Positions 9,901 through 18,441 of a DNA stretch of 64,000 nucleotides are shown here, piece after piece; the first letter of the stretch is position 1, and each line of letters opens with the position of its first letter. The notes beneath the pieces were generated by a model, which was not told where the DNA came from, did no database searches, and saw only the letters and a program-made list of their open reading frames with translations. The translations under genes and the position numbers were made by a program. This DNA comes from CAWJMN01 sp963844055 (GTDB lineage: Bacteria; Planctomycetota; Planctomycetia; Pirellulales; Pirellulaceae): assembly GCA_963844055.1 (NCBI GenBank), contig CAWJMN010000001.1:1922001-1986000 (forward strand), given 5' to 3'.

Positions 9901-10434
9901 TTACCTCATCTTCGATTTTAGCTGAATGGTCTTGCCATCGACAATGAATTTCCCGTAGCCACAATGATGGAGTGTTTGAGGGCGCTTGGGTTTGAGAGAT
10001 CTCCAAGCTTTGACAACCTCCAAAATGAAGAGGTTGTACTTTCGGACCAAGCGTGTGTCCGCCACTTTGCATTCAAGGTTCGCAAAGCATTCCGCGATCA
10101 AAGGTGGTGCTACACACGCCGCAGGAAGAGCCGTCAATCCAAGTTCGGCAAATTTATCAACATCTCGGCCGGAGGAATTCCCTACCTGGACGACCGCCCT
10201 CGCCAACTTGAGTGCCGGAATGGCAATCACGCATTCTTTCGTTGCCTTTAAACCTGCAAAACTGTAATTGGCACTGCTAACAACGCAAGCAATGAGGGGC
10301 GGTTCAAACTCCACCATCATGTGCCAAGACATCGTCATGATGTTAGACTTGCCGCGATGTGCCGTAGTAAGTAAGACGACAGGTCCCGGTTCCAGGAGTT
10401 GATAGACTTTCGAAAGAGGCAAGTCCTGTAACAT
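9901..10434 (-). CDS. Flavin reductase-like (flavoredoxin-type) protein
   Basis: A 177-residue cytosolic FMN-binding split-barrel protein. Conserved features are PGPVVLLTTAHRGKSNIMTMSWHM near the N-terminus (flavin-binding Thr/Ser strand), EPPLIACVVSSANYSF, and ALKLARAVVQVGNSSGRDVDKFAELGL (the V-x-x-G-x-x-S-G-R-x-x-D-K-F signature). The family reduces FMN or binds it for electron transfer. The start at 10434 gives the normal family length. It lies alone between the beta-helix gene (same strand, 60 bases downstream) and a divergent hydrolase. The electron partner is unknown. Confidence 0.85.
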   Translation of the reverse strand: MLQDLPLSKVYQLLEPGPVVLLTTAHRGKSNIMTMSWHMMVEFEPPLIACVVSSANYSFAGLKATKECVIAIPALKLARAVVQVGNSSGRDVDKFAELGLTALPAACVAPPLIAECFANLECKVADTRLVRKYNLFILEVVKAWRSLKPKRPQTLHHCGYGKFIVDGKTIQLKSKMR

Positions 10435-10724
10435 AGAAGTGTTTCCAGAGCACGAACGGGCAATGTTTGTCGGATACCGCAGTCGAATGGTTGATTCTAC
10501 CTGATGTACCGGGGAAGAAGATGCAATCGGCTGGCGACAAACGGTAGTCGGGCGGCACTGAACGCATCGAGTTCATACCTCGTAGGGTGGAAATGACGTT
10601 GATGGTATCACGCCCGTGCCGAATAAGACCGAAGGCCGTGGTGAGGAGCAACCTTTCGCATCGGGCTGAAGCTCGGCTATGATTGGCTTATTATCAAGCT
10701 CCCTTTTTTAAAAGGCGCGACGCA

Positions 10725-11543
10725 ATGCATCGCCGATTAAGTGAAATGTTCGTGGTAGTCGTCTGGTTGACGTGCTGCTGCGCCGCTGTTCAGGCAGCCA
10801 ATCCTCAGGATGTGGCATTTACGGCCAAACTGGACGGTAGTGAGCAGCGGTATGTGATTCTGGAGCCCGACGGACTCAATAAAGAACGGCCAGTGGGAAT
10901 GCTAATTGCATTGCACGGCCATGGATCCGATCGTTGGCAGTTCGTGAAAGATGAACGGGGCGAATGCAAGGCAGCGCGGGATGCAGCTGCCAAGCGAGGA
11001 ATGCTGTACATCTCGCCTGACTATCGCGCCAGAACTTCGTGGATGGGACCTGCAGCAGAGGCAGACCTGGTACAGATCATCGAAGAAGTAAGGGGGCGTT
11101 ACCGAGTTAGCAAGGTCATCTTGTGTGGTGGTTCGATGGGAGGTACCGCGGCACTTACCTTTGCTGCGTTACACCCTGAATCGATCGACGGTGTAGTCTC
11201 GATGAATGGCACTGCGAACCTTGTCGAATATGAGCAATTCCAAGATGCCATCGCAGCCTCGTTTGGTGGTACGAAGCAAGAGAAGCCCGAGGAGTACTGC
11301 AAGCGTTCGGCTGAGTTGCAAGCAGACAAATTAAAAATGCCGATTGCAATGACGACAGGTGGGCGTGATACGCTGGTCCCGCCGCAGAGTGTCCTGCGAT
11401 TGTTCGAGTCGCTAAAAAAGCAGAGTCGCCCTGTGCGATCGTTTCACAAGCCAGAAGGGGGCCACGATACTAACTATGTGGATGCGACCGAGGCGTTTGA
11501 ATTTGTCCTCGGTCAGGTTTTTCAAGAGAAAGCCACCCGATAG
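10725..11543 (+). CDS. Secreted alpha/beta hydrolase (esterase-like)
   Basis: A protein of about 272 residues with a signal peptide (~1-24, hydrophobic VVVVWLTCCCAAVQA). It has a prolyl-oligopeptidase/PHB-depolymerase-type fold: an oxyanion strand (IALHGHGSD), nucleophile elbow GGSMGG (~Ser136), acid in GGRDTLVPP (~Asp214) and His in EGGHDTNY (~His247). The order and spacing of the triad are complete, so it should be active. ATG 10725 is chosen over TTG 10683 because AAAAGG precedes it and the signal peptide starts there. It is convergent with the lactonase gene. The substrate is not predictable beyond an ester. Confidence 0.85.
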   Translation: MHRRLSEMFVVVVWLTCCCAAVQAANPQDVAFTAKLDGSEQRYVILEPDGLNKERPVGMLIALHGHGSDRWQFVKDERGECKAARDAAAKRGMLYISPDYRARTSWMGPAAEADLVQIIEEVRGRYRVSKVILCGGSMGGTAALTFAALHPESIDGVVSMNGTANLVEYEQFQDAIAASFGGTKQEKPEEYCKRSAELQADKLKMPIAMTTGGRDTLVPPQSVLRLFESLKKQSRPVRSFHKPEGGHDTNYVDATEAFEFVLGQVFQEKATR

Positions 11544-11592
11544 GCTTCAGGTGCGCTGCTCTTTGTGGGGCTGCGTTACACGACGAACCACT

Positions 11593-12864
11593 CTATTTCG
11601 TGGGCTTCCGATCAAGGAACACGATGCAGGAGGGATTGCCGACCGGAGTGTAATGTCCGGTGAATTGCAACTTCCCGGTTTTGCGATCGACACGGAAGAC
11701 GGCAAGGTTGTCGCCGCGCTGATTGCAGCAATAGAGAAACTCTCCCGTGGGATCGAAGTTGAAGCTGCGTGGATAGTTGCCACGCGTCCACTCTTCTCCC
11801 ACAAAGGTTAGGCTGCCGCTGGGACCAATCGAAAAGATCCCGATACTGTCATGCAGCCGGTTTCCGGCATACACAAACTGACCATCCGCAGAAACCAAGA
11901 TCTCTGAGCAAAAGTTGCTGCCGGCAAATCCAGGTGGCAGGCTAGAAATCGTCTGCCGAGCCGTAAGGCCCCCCGTGGCGGCATCGTAGTCGAATAGAAC
12001 GATGTTCGAACCTTCCTCCTGCAACGAGTAAAACCATTTTCCTTGGGGATGAAAATGGAAATGGCGCGGTCCATCGCCAGGTGGCAGCGCAACTTCGTGC
12101 TTTTCCGCCGGAGAGAGCAAGCCCTTTTGGTCATCGAACTTCCAGACGTAAATCTTGTCGAGCCCCAGATCTACATGCAGCACATATCGACCCGAGGGAT
12201 CAGCCTGAATCATGTGTGCGTGCGTTCGGTCATGGCCGCTGAACGCAAAGCTTCCCGGGGGTGCATTGGGGGCCTTGGTGGGGCCGAGTTTGCCGGAGTC
12301 ATTCTTGATGTCGGTCGCTGTACCGAGTCGGCCATCGGGTAGGATCGGTAATACGGCGATCGAACCACCAAAATAGTTGGCAACCAGCACAAACCGGCCG
12401 CAAGGGTGAATGCTGACGTAGGTCGGACCCGCGCCGCCTGAACGGACGGTGTTTAGAAGCTCCAGTTTGCCATCCTTGGGATCAATCGCAAAGGCACTAA
12501 CTGTCCCTTCTTTGGTTTCGCCAACGCGATCTGTTTCATTGGCGGAGTATAGGTGAGTTCCCGCAGAATTCAAAACGAGAGAGCTAGGACTGGTTCCTAG
12601 TTCGTAAATGCCGTCCGGAGTCATCGCACCGGTATCGCGATTGACCTGAAATAGGTGGATGCCACGACCATTTCCAGGAGGTAGGTCAACCTGGGTTGGC
12701 AACACATCACGAAGCGGAGAACTAAAGGTCCCCACGTAGGCGAGAAGCGGCAGTGCGGCTTCTTTTGTCTGTGCCTGTAGCATCGTTTCTAAGATGGGCG
12801 TTGTCCCTGCCAACACCACAGAGGCTTGCAAAAATGCACGGCGGGTCGAGGCGGCTGGGTTCAT
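11593..12864 (-). CDS. Lactonase-family beta-propeller (6-phosphogluconolactonase-like), Tat-type export
   Basis: A 423-residue protein of the Pgl-type 7-bladed beta-propeller family, which hydrolyses sugar lactones in the characterised E. coli member. The leader carries the twin-arginine pattern TRRAFLQAS followed by a hydrophobic stretch and AQT, so the protein is predicted to be exported; the classical enzyme is cytosolic. Propeller repeats are seen as AYVGTF, GTSPSSLVLNSAGTHLYSANE, GPTYVSIHPCGRFVLVANY, DGPRHFHFHPQGKWFY, ADGQFVYAGNR and YPRSFNFDPTGEFLYCCNQ. Export argues for a role on external sugar lactones, not in the pentose phosphate pathway. Confidence 0.87.
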   Translation of the reverse strand: MNPAASTRRAFLQASVVLAGTTPILETMLQAQTKEAALPLLAYVGTFSSPLRDVLPTQVDLPPGNGRGIHLFQVNRDTGAMTPDGIYELGTSPSSLVLNSAGTHLYSANETDRVGETKEGTVSAFAIDPKDGKLELLNTVRSGGAGPTYVSIHPCGRFVLVANYFGGSIAVLPILPDGRLGTATDIKNDSGKLGPTKAPNAPPGSFAFSGHDRTHAHMIQADPSGRYVLHVDLGLDKIYVWKFDDQKGLLSPAEKHEVALPPGDGPRHFHFHPQGKWFYSLQEEGSNIVLFDYDAATGGLTARQTISSLPPGFAGSNFCSEILVSADGQFVYAGNRLHDSIGIFSIGPSGSLTFVGEEWTRGNYPRSFNFDPTGEFLYCCNQRGDNLAVFRVDRKTGKLQFTGHYTPVGNPSCIVFLDRKPTK

Positions 12865-12989
12865 AGCAATAAGCCTGTTAGGTTCAGGAGGTGGTAGGAG
12901 CTAAGGTGAGAGTCGCTTGCAGAACGTCGCAATTGGCAAGCGTTATCGTATCAGCGTGGCCAAGCTGCTTGGATAATAATCTATCGTAA

Positions 12990-13022
12990 AACAAAAGGGG
13001 GCAGTGCTCAGCACCACCCCCT
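12990..13022 (-). terminator. Rho-independent terminator after the Gly/Pro-rich TPR gene
   Basis: Read on the minus strand: AGGGGG, an unpaired TG, GTGC, loop TGA, GCAC, an unpaired TG, CCCCCT, then TTTGTTTTA. The GC-rich stem followed by T-rich sequence lies about 40 bases past the stop codon at 13061. Confidence 0.75.
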
Positions 13023-13060
13023 AGGAAAACCATCGAAAATCCGCCGTCTAATACAGAGGA

Positions 13061-15097
13061 TTACTTGGTGACACGCTCAAAGGTTAGCCCCGGATCATCC
13101 GCCGGTGCTCCGCTTAAGACAAATTGCCATTTGTCTTGGCCCAGCGACTTGACGGAGCCCGCCATCGAACCTTGATCCTTGGTTTCTAACGCGATCCCAT
13201 TGCCACGAACAACAAGTTGCCCCTTGAGTTCTACGGCAGGATTACCCGTCTGGGCCGCTTTCCAAGAAAACTCCGATCCATCGGTGATCGACAAATCGAT
13301 CGCGGTCTCTCCTGCCTTGGCACGCCAGCTACCGACAAGGTCGGTCTCTGGAGCATCGCTGGCCTCCGACGTTGTGGGCGGAGTAGGCGCAGGAGCTGCT
13401 GGTTGTGCAGGCTCAAGAGCTTCCAGCATTCGCTTGGCGGTCATGTCTTTGGGTTGATTCTTGACGACGACCTTCAAAGCTTTGATTGCCGCATCCTTCG
13501 AACCGACGACCAAGTAATGATAAGCCACCACAAAATGGGAGGCAGCATCATCAGGATTGGACTTGCAGAACTTCTCTAGCTTCCGAAGTTGAACCGTATA
13601 CTGGTCCGCATCACCGTATAGGCTGCTCATCGTCGTCCAGTCCATGCCTGGCGCTGACGAAAGCATCGAGTTGAGTGCAGCCGCAGAGGCACCGTACTCC
13701 CCTAAAGCAAACAAGGTGAGTGCTCGCACCTCATGTACCACAGGGTCCTTTGGCAGCTGTTTGAGGGCTGCATCGAACTTTGCGAGGGCAGGCTGGTAGT
13801 TTCCTGCCTTAAACTCGGCCAGGCCGTCATCGAAAAGATTCAAGGATTGGTCGGCTTCGGGCGAGTTCTGCTGAGCTTGGGCAGTTCCGCCGTCTGCACT
13901 CGAATCTGATGTGACATAGTTATTGATCACCACAGGCTGTGAGTAATCATAGGGGGCGGAGGCCACCACCACGGGCTGAGTATAGTAGGGGTTGTAATAC
14001 GCCCCACCATAGCCCCAACCGCTAGTCATGGCTCCCAGGCCCCAGCCGAGGCCGACCCAGCCGACAGGCGCATACCAGCTACTTCCCCAGTAACCATGCC
14101 AGCAGCCGTTGTACCAATTGTGATGGCCGTTGATGCAGTGGTTGTGCCAGTTGCCGGCCCAGTTGTTACCAGCGCCTCCCCAGCCCCAGCCAGGATTGTT
14201 CCAGTTCGGACGGTCCCAATTGGGGCGGTTACCAATGTTGTTTCCGCCGCCAACGAAGTTGCCGTTTCCGTTACCGATTCCGATATTAATATCGTTGCCA
14301 ATATTGATGTTTCCGTTGCCAGGTCGATTAGGCCGATTGCCTCCGCCACCAATGACGGGACGATCACCACCTCCGGGACGATTCGGTTGTCCCGCGCCGC
14401 CTCCACCGGGTCGGTTGCCGCCGCCAATGCTGGGGCGATCACCACCGCCGATATTTGGCCGATCGCCACCTCCGCCCGGACGCGTCACATTCCCTGCACC
14501 GCCGCCAGGACGCGTTCCACCGCCCGGACGTCCTCCGCCATCCGCAAGTCCCGGAAGCGTTGTCGGCCGGTTGATGTTTCCAAAGCTGGGACGATCTCCG
14601 CCAGCACCCGGACGGTTTCCACCACCTGCGACGTTTCCAGGCAACGTGGTGGGGCGGTTATTACCTCCGCTCGGGAGCGAGGGCCGCGTTGTTGGCTTGA
14701 CGTTTGTAGGAGGCTTCACCGATGGACGAGACGCGCTTCCCCCGGCTCCTCCAGGCCTTGTGGAAGGCAGCGAAGTGTTGGGCCGACTATTTCCCGAAGG
14801 ATGAAAATTTCCGGTGTTAGGCCGAGTGGACGGGCTAGGACGCGACACGTTCGGGCTAGGGCGCGAAACATTTCCCATGGATGGGCGACCGCCCCCCGAA
14901 TGCGACGGGCTGGGGCGAGACATGGGCGGACGTCCTCCGCCTCCCATGGATGGGCGACCACCACCACCACCCACATGCCCCATCGAAGGTCGGGCACCTC
15001 CACCTCCGGGGCCACGGGCATCAGAAACGGATGCCGTGGTCAAGATACTGGCCATGACTAACGCAAATTGGATTCTGGACTTGTTTTTGGATTTCAT
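13061..15097 (-). CDS. Exported Gly/Pro/Arg/Asn-rich protein with TPR and lipocalin-like C-terminus
   Basis: A 678-residue protein. After a signal peptide (~1-27) comes a ~270-residue low-complexity region built on GGG-RP-S/N-x units (such as GGGRPSMGGG and NRPGGGGDRP). A Trp/Gly/Tyr/His/Asn-rich segment follows (~290-390). Then come TPR-like helices (~425-560; FDDGLAEFKAGNYQPALAKF), and a C-terminal ~90-residue domain opening with LVGSWRAKAGET, which resembles lipocalin-like beta domains. A strong AAGGAG (15106-15111) sits 8 bases before the ATG, suggesting high expression. A cell-surface or envelope role is plausible. No enzymatic motif is visible. Confidence 0.82.
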   Translation of the reverse strand: MKSKNKSRIQFALVMASILTTASVSDARGPGGGGARPSMGHVGGGGGRPSMGGGGRPPMSRPSPSHSGGGRPSMGNVSRPSPNVSRPSPSTRPNTGNFHPSGNSRPNTSLPSTRPGGAGGSASRPSVKPPTNVKPTTRPSLPSGGNNRPTTLPGNVAGGGNRPGAGGDRPSFGNINRPTTLPGLADGGGRPGGGTRPGGGAGNVTRPGGGGDRPNIGGGDRPSIGGGNRPGGGGAGQPNRPGGGDRPVIGGGGNRPNRPGNGNINIGNDINIGIGNGNGNFVGGGNNIGNRPNWDRPNWNNPGWGWGGAGNNWAGNWHNHCINGHHNWYNGCWHGYWGSSWYAPVGWVGLGWGLGAMTSGWGYGGAYYNPYYTQPVVVASAPYDYSQPVVINNYVTSDSSADGGTAQAQQNSPEADQSLNLFDDGLAEFKAGNYQPALAKFDAALKQLPKDPVVHEVRALTLFALGEYGASAAALNSMLSSAPGMDWTTMSSLYGDADQYTVQLRKLEKFCKSNPDDAASHFVVAYHYLVVGSKDAAIKALKVVVKNQPKDMTAKRMLEALEPAQPAAPAPTPPTTSEASDAPETDLVGSWRAKAGETAIDLSITDGSEFSWKAAQTGNPAVELKGQLVVRGNGIALETKDQGSMAGSVKSLGQDKWQFVLSGAPADDPGLTFERVTK
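14283..15033. repeat. Low-complexity Gly/Arg/Pro codon repeats inside the TPR gene
   Basis: Degenerate short tandem units encoding G-G-G-R-P and N-R-P blocks, visible on the plus strand as repeats of the type cgaccgccacc and tcctccgcc. They create long spurious open frames on the opposite strand (14096-15061 and 14130-14804). Such DNA is prone to length change by slippage. Confidence 0.7.
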
Positions 15098-15126
15098 ACC
15101 GGCAGCTCCTTGTTGGAATAATGGCG

Positions 15127-16056
15127 TTATTTGCTGACAGCTGGCGGACGACGAGCAACCGTTAGGTCAAAGTCTGGCTCGCGGCTGTTGCCCACAATTC
15201 TGTCGGTGCCGGTGATCGTGAAATGGTCTTTGTCCTTTTGGACGATTGTGAGCGTGGCCGAAGCGGCGGTCCCATCGGGATTAACGGTATTCGATTTGGC
15301 GACAACGCTGTCTTCCAAAACGGTCCACGTCCCTTCCGAAAATCCACCGTCTGGATCAAAGAGCCAAGAGCGAATCTTGCCAGCAATCGGGTCCCAGCCA
15401 AGACGCTGAGACGACTTGCGGACCGAGCCCGATGCCGAAGTCATGCTGAATTCGCCCAGAAGAAAGTTCTTGTCTTCGGACCAGCGATAGGAGATTGAAA
15501 CGGACCCGTCTGCCCCTTGATTGACCCAGTCTCCAACCATCCAGGCCAGCGATTGCAATTGTTCGTTCGCACTAGGAGCAGGCGAATCTTCAAAGTCACG
15601 GAAAGAGGCAATCTTCCAGGCGTCCTTGGACTTTGCCCACACAGCAACGTATCGAAACTGTGATTGGGTCGCGCCATCCTTGGTCTTCATGGTTCGCGTT
15701 CCCTCTTCAATCGCCACAGGACCAGCGAGGCGAATCGACTCAATGTCGATGGTTAGCTTGGTCTCGGGAAAGCGGGTGAAAAACCCACTGAGTAGTTCTT
15801 GGATTTCCTTTTGACCTTGGTAGACCGTTCCTCCCTCATCGACGATCTCGCCATCGGCCATAAATAGGGCCGATACGTCGTCTGCTTTGCCCGAATTGAA
15901 GGCGAGAACTAACTTATCTGCCGCAACGCGAACTGACTTTACCGTGGCCTCAGTAGCATCTGGAGCTGCGGCAGGCTTTGCGGGAGTCCCCTGCGCAAGC
16001 AGCGGGGCTGCACAGATGGCAGCGGCGCAAAATATTAGGCTCTTCAAAATGTTCAT
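15127..16056 (-). CDS. Exported SnoaL-like (SgcJ/DUF4440-type) protein
   Basis: A protein of about 309 residues with a signal peptide (MNILKSLIFCAAAICAAPLLAQ). Residues ~35-160 form a SnoaL-like/NTF2 cone domain (AADKLVLAFNSGKADDVSALFMADGEIVDEGG, YQGQKEIQELLSGFF, YVAVWAKSKDAWKIASFRD). Residues ~165-300 form a second beta-rich domain (LAWMVGDWVNQG, SYRWSEDKNFLLGEF) common in planctomycete homologues. ATG 16056 is chosen because GAGG lies 9 bases upstream and the signal peptide begins there; the frame upstream to 16191 is non-coding. It lies 29 bases upstream of the Gly/Pro-rich TPR gene on the same strand, so both may be co-transcribed. Function unknown. Confidence 0.82.
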   Translation of the reverse strand: MNILKSLIFCAAAICAAPLLAQGTPAKPAAAPDATEATVKSVRVAADKLVLAFNSGKADDVSALFMADGEIVDEGGTVYQGQKEIQELLSGFFTRFPETKLTIDIESIRLAGPVAIEEGTRTMKTKDGATQSQFRYVAVWAKSKDAWKIASFRDFEDSPAPSANEQLQSLAWMVGDWVNQGADGSVSISYRWSEDKNFLLGEFSMTSASGSVRKSSQRLGWDPIAGKIRSWLFDPDGGFSEGTWTVLEDSVVAKSNTVNPDGTAASATLTIVQKDKDHFTITGTDRIVGNSREPDFDLTVARRPPAVSK

Positions 16057-16636
16057 CCGTGCGTACCTCACCAAGAGAAGGAAGAAATAGCCGATTAACC
16101 AATGGCTTGGCGAACGCCAAGTCATTGCCATGTTTTTGTGAAAGGATCTGCTGGTTCGCAACGCTTGCATCCTATAGGAGTGAAGCCGCATTGCTCCTGC
16201 GAGGTGGATCGCTGGGCCTCGAAAGAGGCTGGAGTTTGTTAACAGCAGGGAACGCTTCTGATCCTATCAGGGGATTCTAGAGGTTGCAATTTGATGAGCG
16301 TAATAATCACCCGTTTGCAGTTCTGGGTGAACGTTTTGAACCTCACCGGCATCGATCTGGATACTTCTGGGAACCTCCGCGAGTTTAGGCAGGCTAAGCC
16401 AGAGAAAACGATGAGTCAGACTACGTAGTTTTACGTAAAAGCCCGCAATAGTGACCGCCCGTTGGTTTAGCTAGGTGAGACTGATTTGCCGACCTTGGCG
16501 CTTGGTTCGAGGAATGATGTGGTTTAGGCCCAGTTTCCAAGTGTCATCCCTTGCTGCAATCCCCTAAGAGGTTGCCTATGATAACGTCGAATGGGCCTTG
16601 CTCAGGAAAATCCTCTCTCTAGGAAAAGGACACGCC
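16057..16636. other. Intergenic region between divergent genes
   Basis: About 580 bases with no supported gene or RNA. It should contain the divergent promoters for the SnoaL-like gene and the coiled-coil gene. The stretch near 16420-16440 is rich in ACGTA motifs (CTACGTAG, TTACGTAA) of unknown meaning. Confidence 0.35.
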
Positions 16637-17368
16637 ATGTTAGTTTCAACACGAAAAAAAGTTCTTCTGGGACTGTTCCTTTGTTGCCTAAGTAACTCGC
16701 TCTTCGCATCGGAAGCCGATGAGCTGCGAGAAAAAGCAAAGGGGCTGCAAAAAGAAGCGGCCCAGGCGGCCGAGCGAGGTGAAAAGCAGCATGCGACTGA
16801 GCTAGAAAACGGCGTTCGAAAGCTCTTGAAAACGGCAGAGCAATTGGAGCAGAAGCAAAAGCGCGGTGAAGAACCGAAAGATCGTCCGGAGCGGAAAGAG
16901 GAACTGCGTCAGCTCCAGGATCGGCTTCAGGATCTGCGAGCGAAAGAACAAAAGCTCAAAGAAGAAAAGGCGCCCGAAAATGAACGGAATCAAGTGGCCG
17001 AGCAGCGTTTGAAGTTGGAGCGTGAACTCCGCAAAATGTCAGGAGATTCAGCAGGCAAACAGGGACCAAGCCCAGAACTACGTGAGCAAGCCCAAAAGTT
17101 GGAAGCGGTTTTGCGACGCGTACAGCACTTGAAGGTTGCTGCTCAGAACCTCAAGGCTGCCGAGGCCCATGACCTCGCTCACCAAGTAATGGAAAAGGCG
17201 GAGGCGATGGAACGCGAGGCTCAGGAAGGGAAGAGCCGTTTGATGGCAGAAATGCAAAAAGGAAATCCTGGGAAGCCAGGGCCTGATGGATCACAGCAGC
17301 TGAAGGCAGAAATTGAACGCCTGCGTGCGGAGGTTCAAGAACTGCGTCAGCACATGCAAAAACGATAG
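16637..17368 (+). CDS. Exported coiled-coil protein
   Basis: A protein of about 243 residues with a signal peptide (KKVLLGLFLCCLSNSLFAS). The rest is almost entirely charged heptad-rich helix (Glu/Lys/Gln/Arg/Leu), for example EELRQLQDRLQDLRAKEQKL and ELRAEVQELRQHM-like repeats at the C-terminus, with one Gly/Pro break (~PGKPGPDGS). ATG 16637 is preferred over TTG 16598 because AAGGA precedes it and the signal peptide starts there. It could be a periplasmic structural or lipoprotein-like spacer. No named family is recognised. Confidence 0.8.
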   Translation: MLVSTRKKVLLGLFLCCLSNSLFASEADELREKAKGLQKEAAQAAERGEKQHATELENGVRKLLKTAEQLEQKQKRGEEPKDRPERKEELRQLQDRLQDLRAKEQKLKEEKAPENERNQVAEQRLKLERELRKMSGDSAGKQGPSPELREQAQKLEAVLRRVQHLKVAAQNLKAAEAHDLAHQVMEKAEAMEREAQEGKSRLMAEMQKGNPGKPGPDGSQQLKAEIERLRAEVQELRQHMQKR

Positions 17369-17772
17369 GGCAAATACCCGCTCGGCGCGGATGGATTAGT
17401 ACTTTGGCAGTAGTATGGGCTGCATCATTGTTACGCAGCCCAATCCTCCAATTAGGTGCGGTAACGTCGATTCGATTCGATTTGAGTCAATGCACTTTAG
17501 GTAGGGGATGTGTTCGATGTTCGGTACTTGAGAATCCTTCGAACCAAGAAGAGGAACTGTAATACTTCTTGCCTCCCCTGTTTTGGCCAATGAACAGCCT
17601 GCCCGACTTGAAGAAAACCTAGCCAGGGCCATGGCCCAAAATTCGCAACAATTTGCCTCAAATCAGGCCGGCAGGGCACTCAAATGGCAGCGATCGATTA
17701 TATTTGGTGGGCTCGTTGGAGTAATGCTAATTTAGGCCAATTCATCTTCCCTTGAAACAACCACGTTAGGTC
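17369..17772. other. Intergenic region with a possible small membrane ORF or remnant (17532-17735, plus strand)
   Basis: The plus-strand frame 17532-17735 is open for 67 codons and ends in a protein-like sequence: an acidic/Gln helix (NEQPARLEENLARAMAQ), then KWQRSIIFGGLVGVMLI, a single hydrophobic segment right at the stop. It has no ATG before an internal one at 17631 and no ribosome-binding site. It may be a decayed or tail-anchored small protein, or chance. Nothing else is seen here. Confidence 0.3.
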
Positions 17773-18441
17773 ATGAAACCCATTGCAACCTCGGAACTTC
17801 ACTCCCAAATTCACCGTACGGGGGTTATCGCTGTCCTGATGATTGATGATGCAAATGACGCGGTGCCAGTTGCACGCGCATTGCTCGCTGGAGGTGTCGA
17901 TTGCGTCGAACTGACGTTGCGGACCGATGCTGCTATGGAGGCGCTGAAGCGCATTCGCAGTGAAGTTCCCGAGATGCTTGTCGGAGTGGGCACGATCTTG
18001 ACGCCACAGCAAGTCAATGATGTGAAGGCCGCTGGCGCAGCATTTGGTGTGGCCCCCGGCATGAATCCTCGAGTTGTCAGTGAGGCCAATCGCATCGGCC
18101 TGCCGTTTTCCCCCGGCGTTTGTACGCCCAGCGATATCGAACTGGCGATCGAACAAGGTTGCCGGGTCCTCAAGTTCTTCCCATCCGAACCAAGCGGTGG
18201 ACTAGCGTACCTGCGCACGATTGCAGCGCCCTTTGCACACCTGGGAGTGAAGTACATTCCGCTCGGCGGTGTCAATGCGGCAAATGCCGAGAACTACCTG
18301 CGTGAGCCAAGTGTGCTGGCGCTTGGGGGATCGTGGCTCGGCCCACGTGATGCGATACAGCGCAAAGACTGGGACGCCATTACCCAGCTTGCATCGGCCG
18401 CGTCGGGAATTGTAAAACGGGTGCGCGGGGGTGCTGTGTGA
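17773..18441 (+). CDS. eda: KDPG/KHG aldolase
   Basis: A 222-residue class I aldolase that cleaves 2-keto-3-deoxy-6-phosphogluconate to pyruvate and glyceraldehyde 3-phosphate. Family motifs are complete: GVIAVLMIDD at the N-terminus, the catalytic Glu in VDCVELTLRTD (~46), VGVGTILTPQQV, GMNPRVV, SPGVCTPSDIE, the Schiff-base Lys in VLKFFPSEPSGG (~134), and PLGGVNAANAENY. Its last codons overlap the kdgK start by 4 bases (GTGA), so the two are translationally coupled. Together they form the lower part of a uronate or KDG route. No dehydratase gene (edd, uxaA, kduD) is adjacent. Confidence 0.96.
   Translation: MKPIATSELHSQIHRTGVIAVLMIDDANDAVPVARALLAGGVDCVELTLRTDAAMEALKRIRSEVPEMLVGVGTILTPQQVNDVKAAGAAFGVAPGMNPRVVSEANRIGLPFSPGVCTPSDIELAIEQGCRVLKFFPSEPSGGLAYLRTIAAPFAHLGVKYIPLGGVNAANAENYLREPSVLALGGSWLGPRDAIQRKDWDAITQLASAASGIVKRVRGGAV

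Noticed and set aside
14096..15061. Long plus-strand frames (321 and 224 codons) opposite the Gly/Pro-rich gene
   Set aside because: They are mirror images of the GC-rich repeats on the coding strand. They have no start signal, and their composition is extreme (Val/Ala/Thr or Pro/Gly runs).
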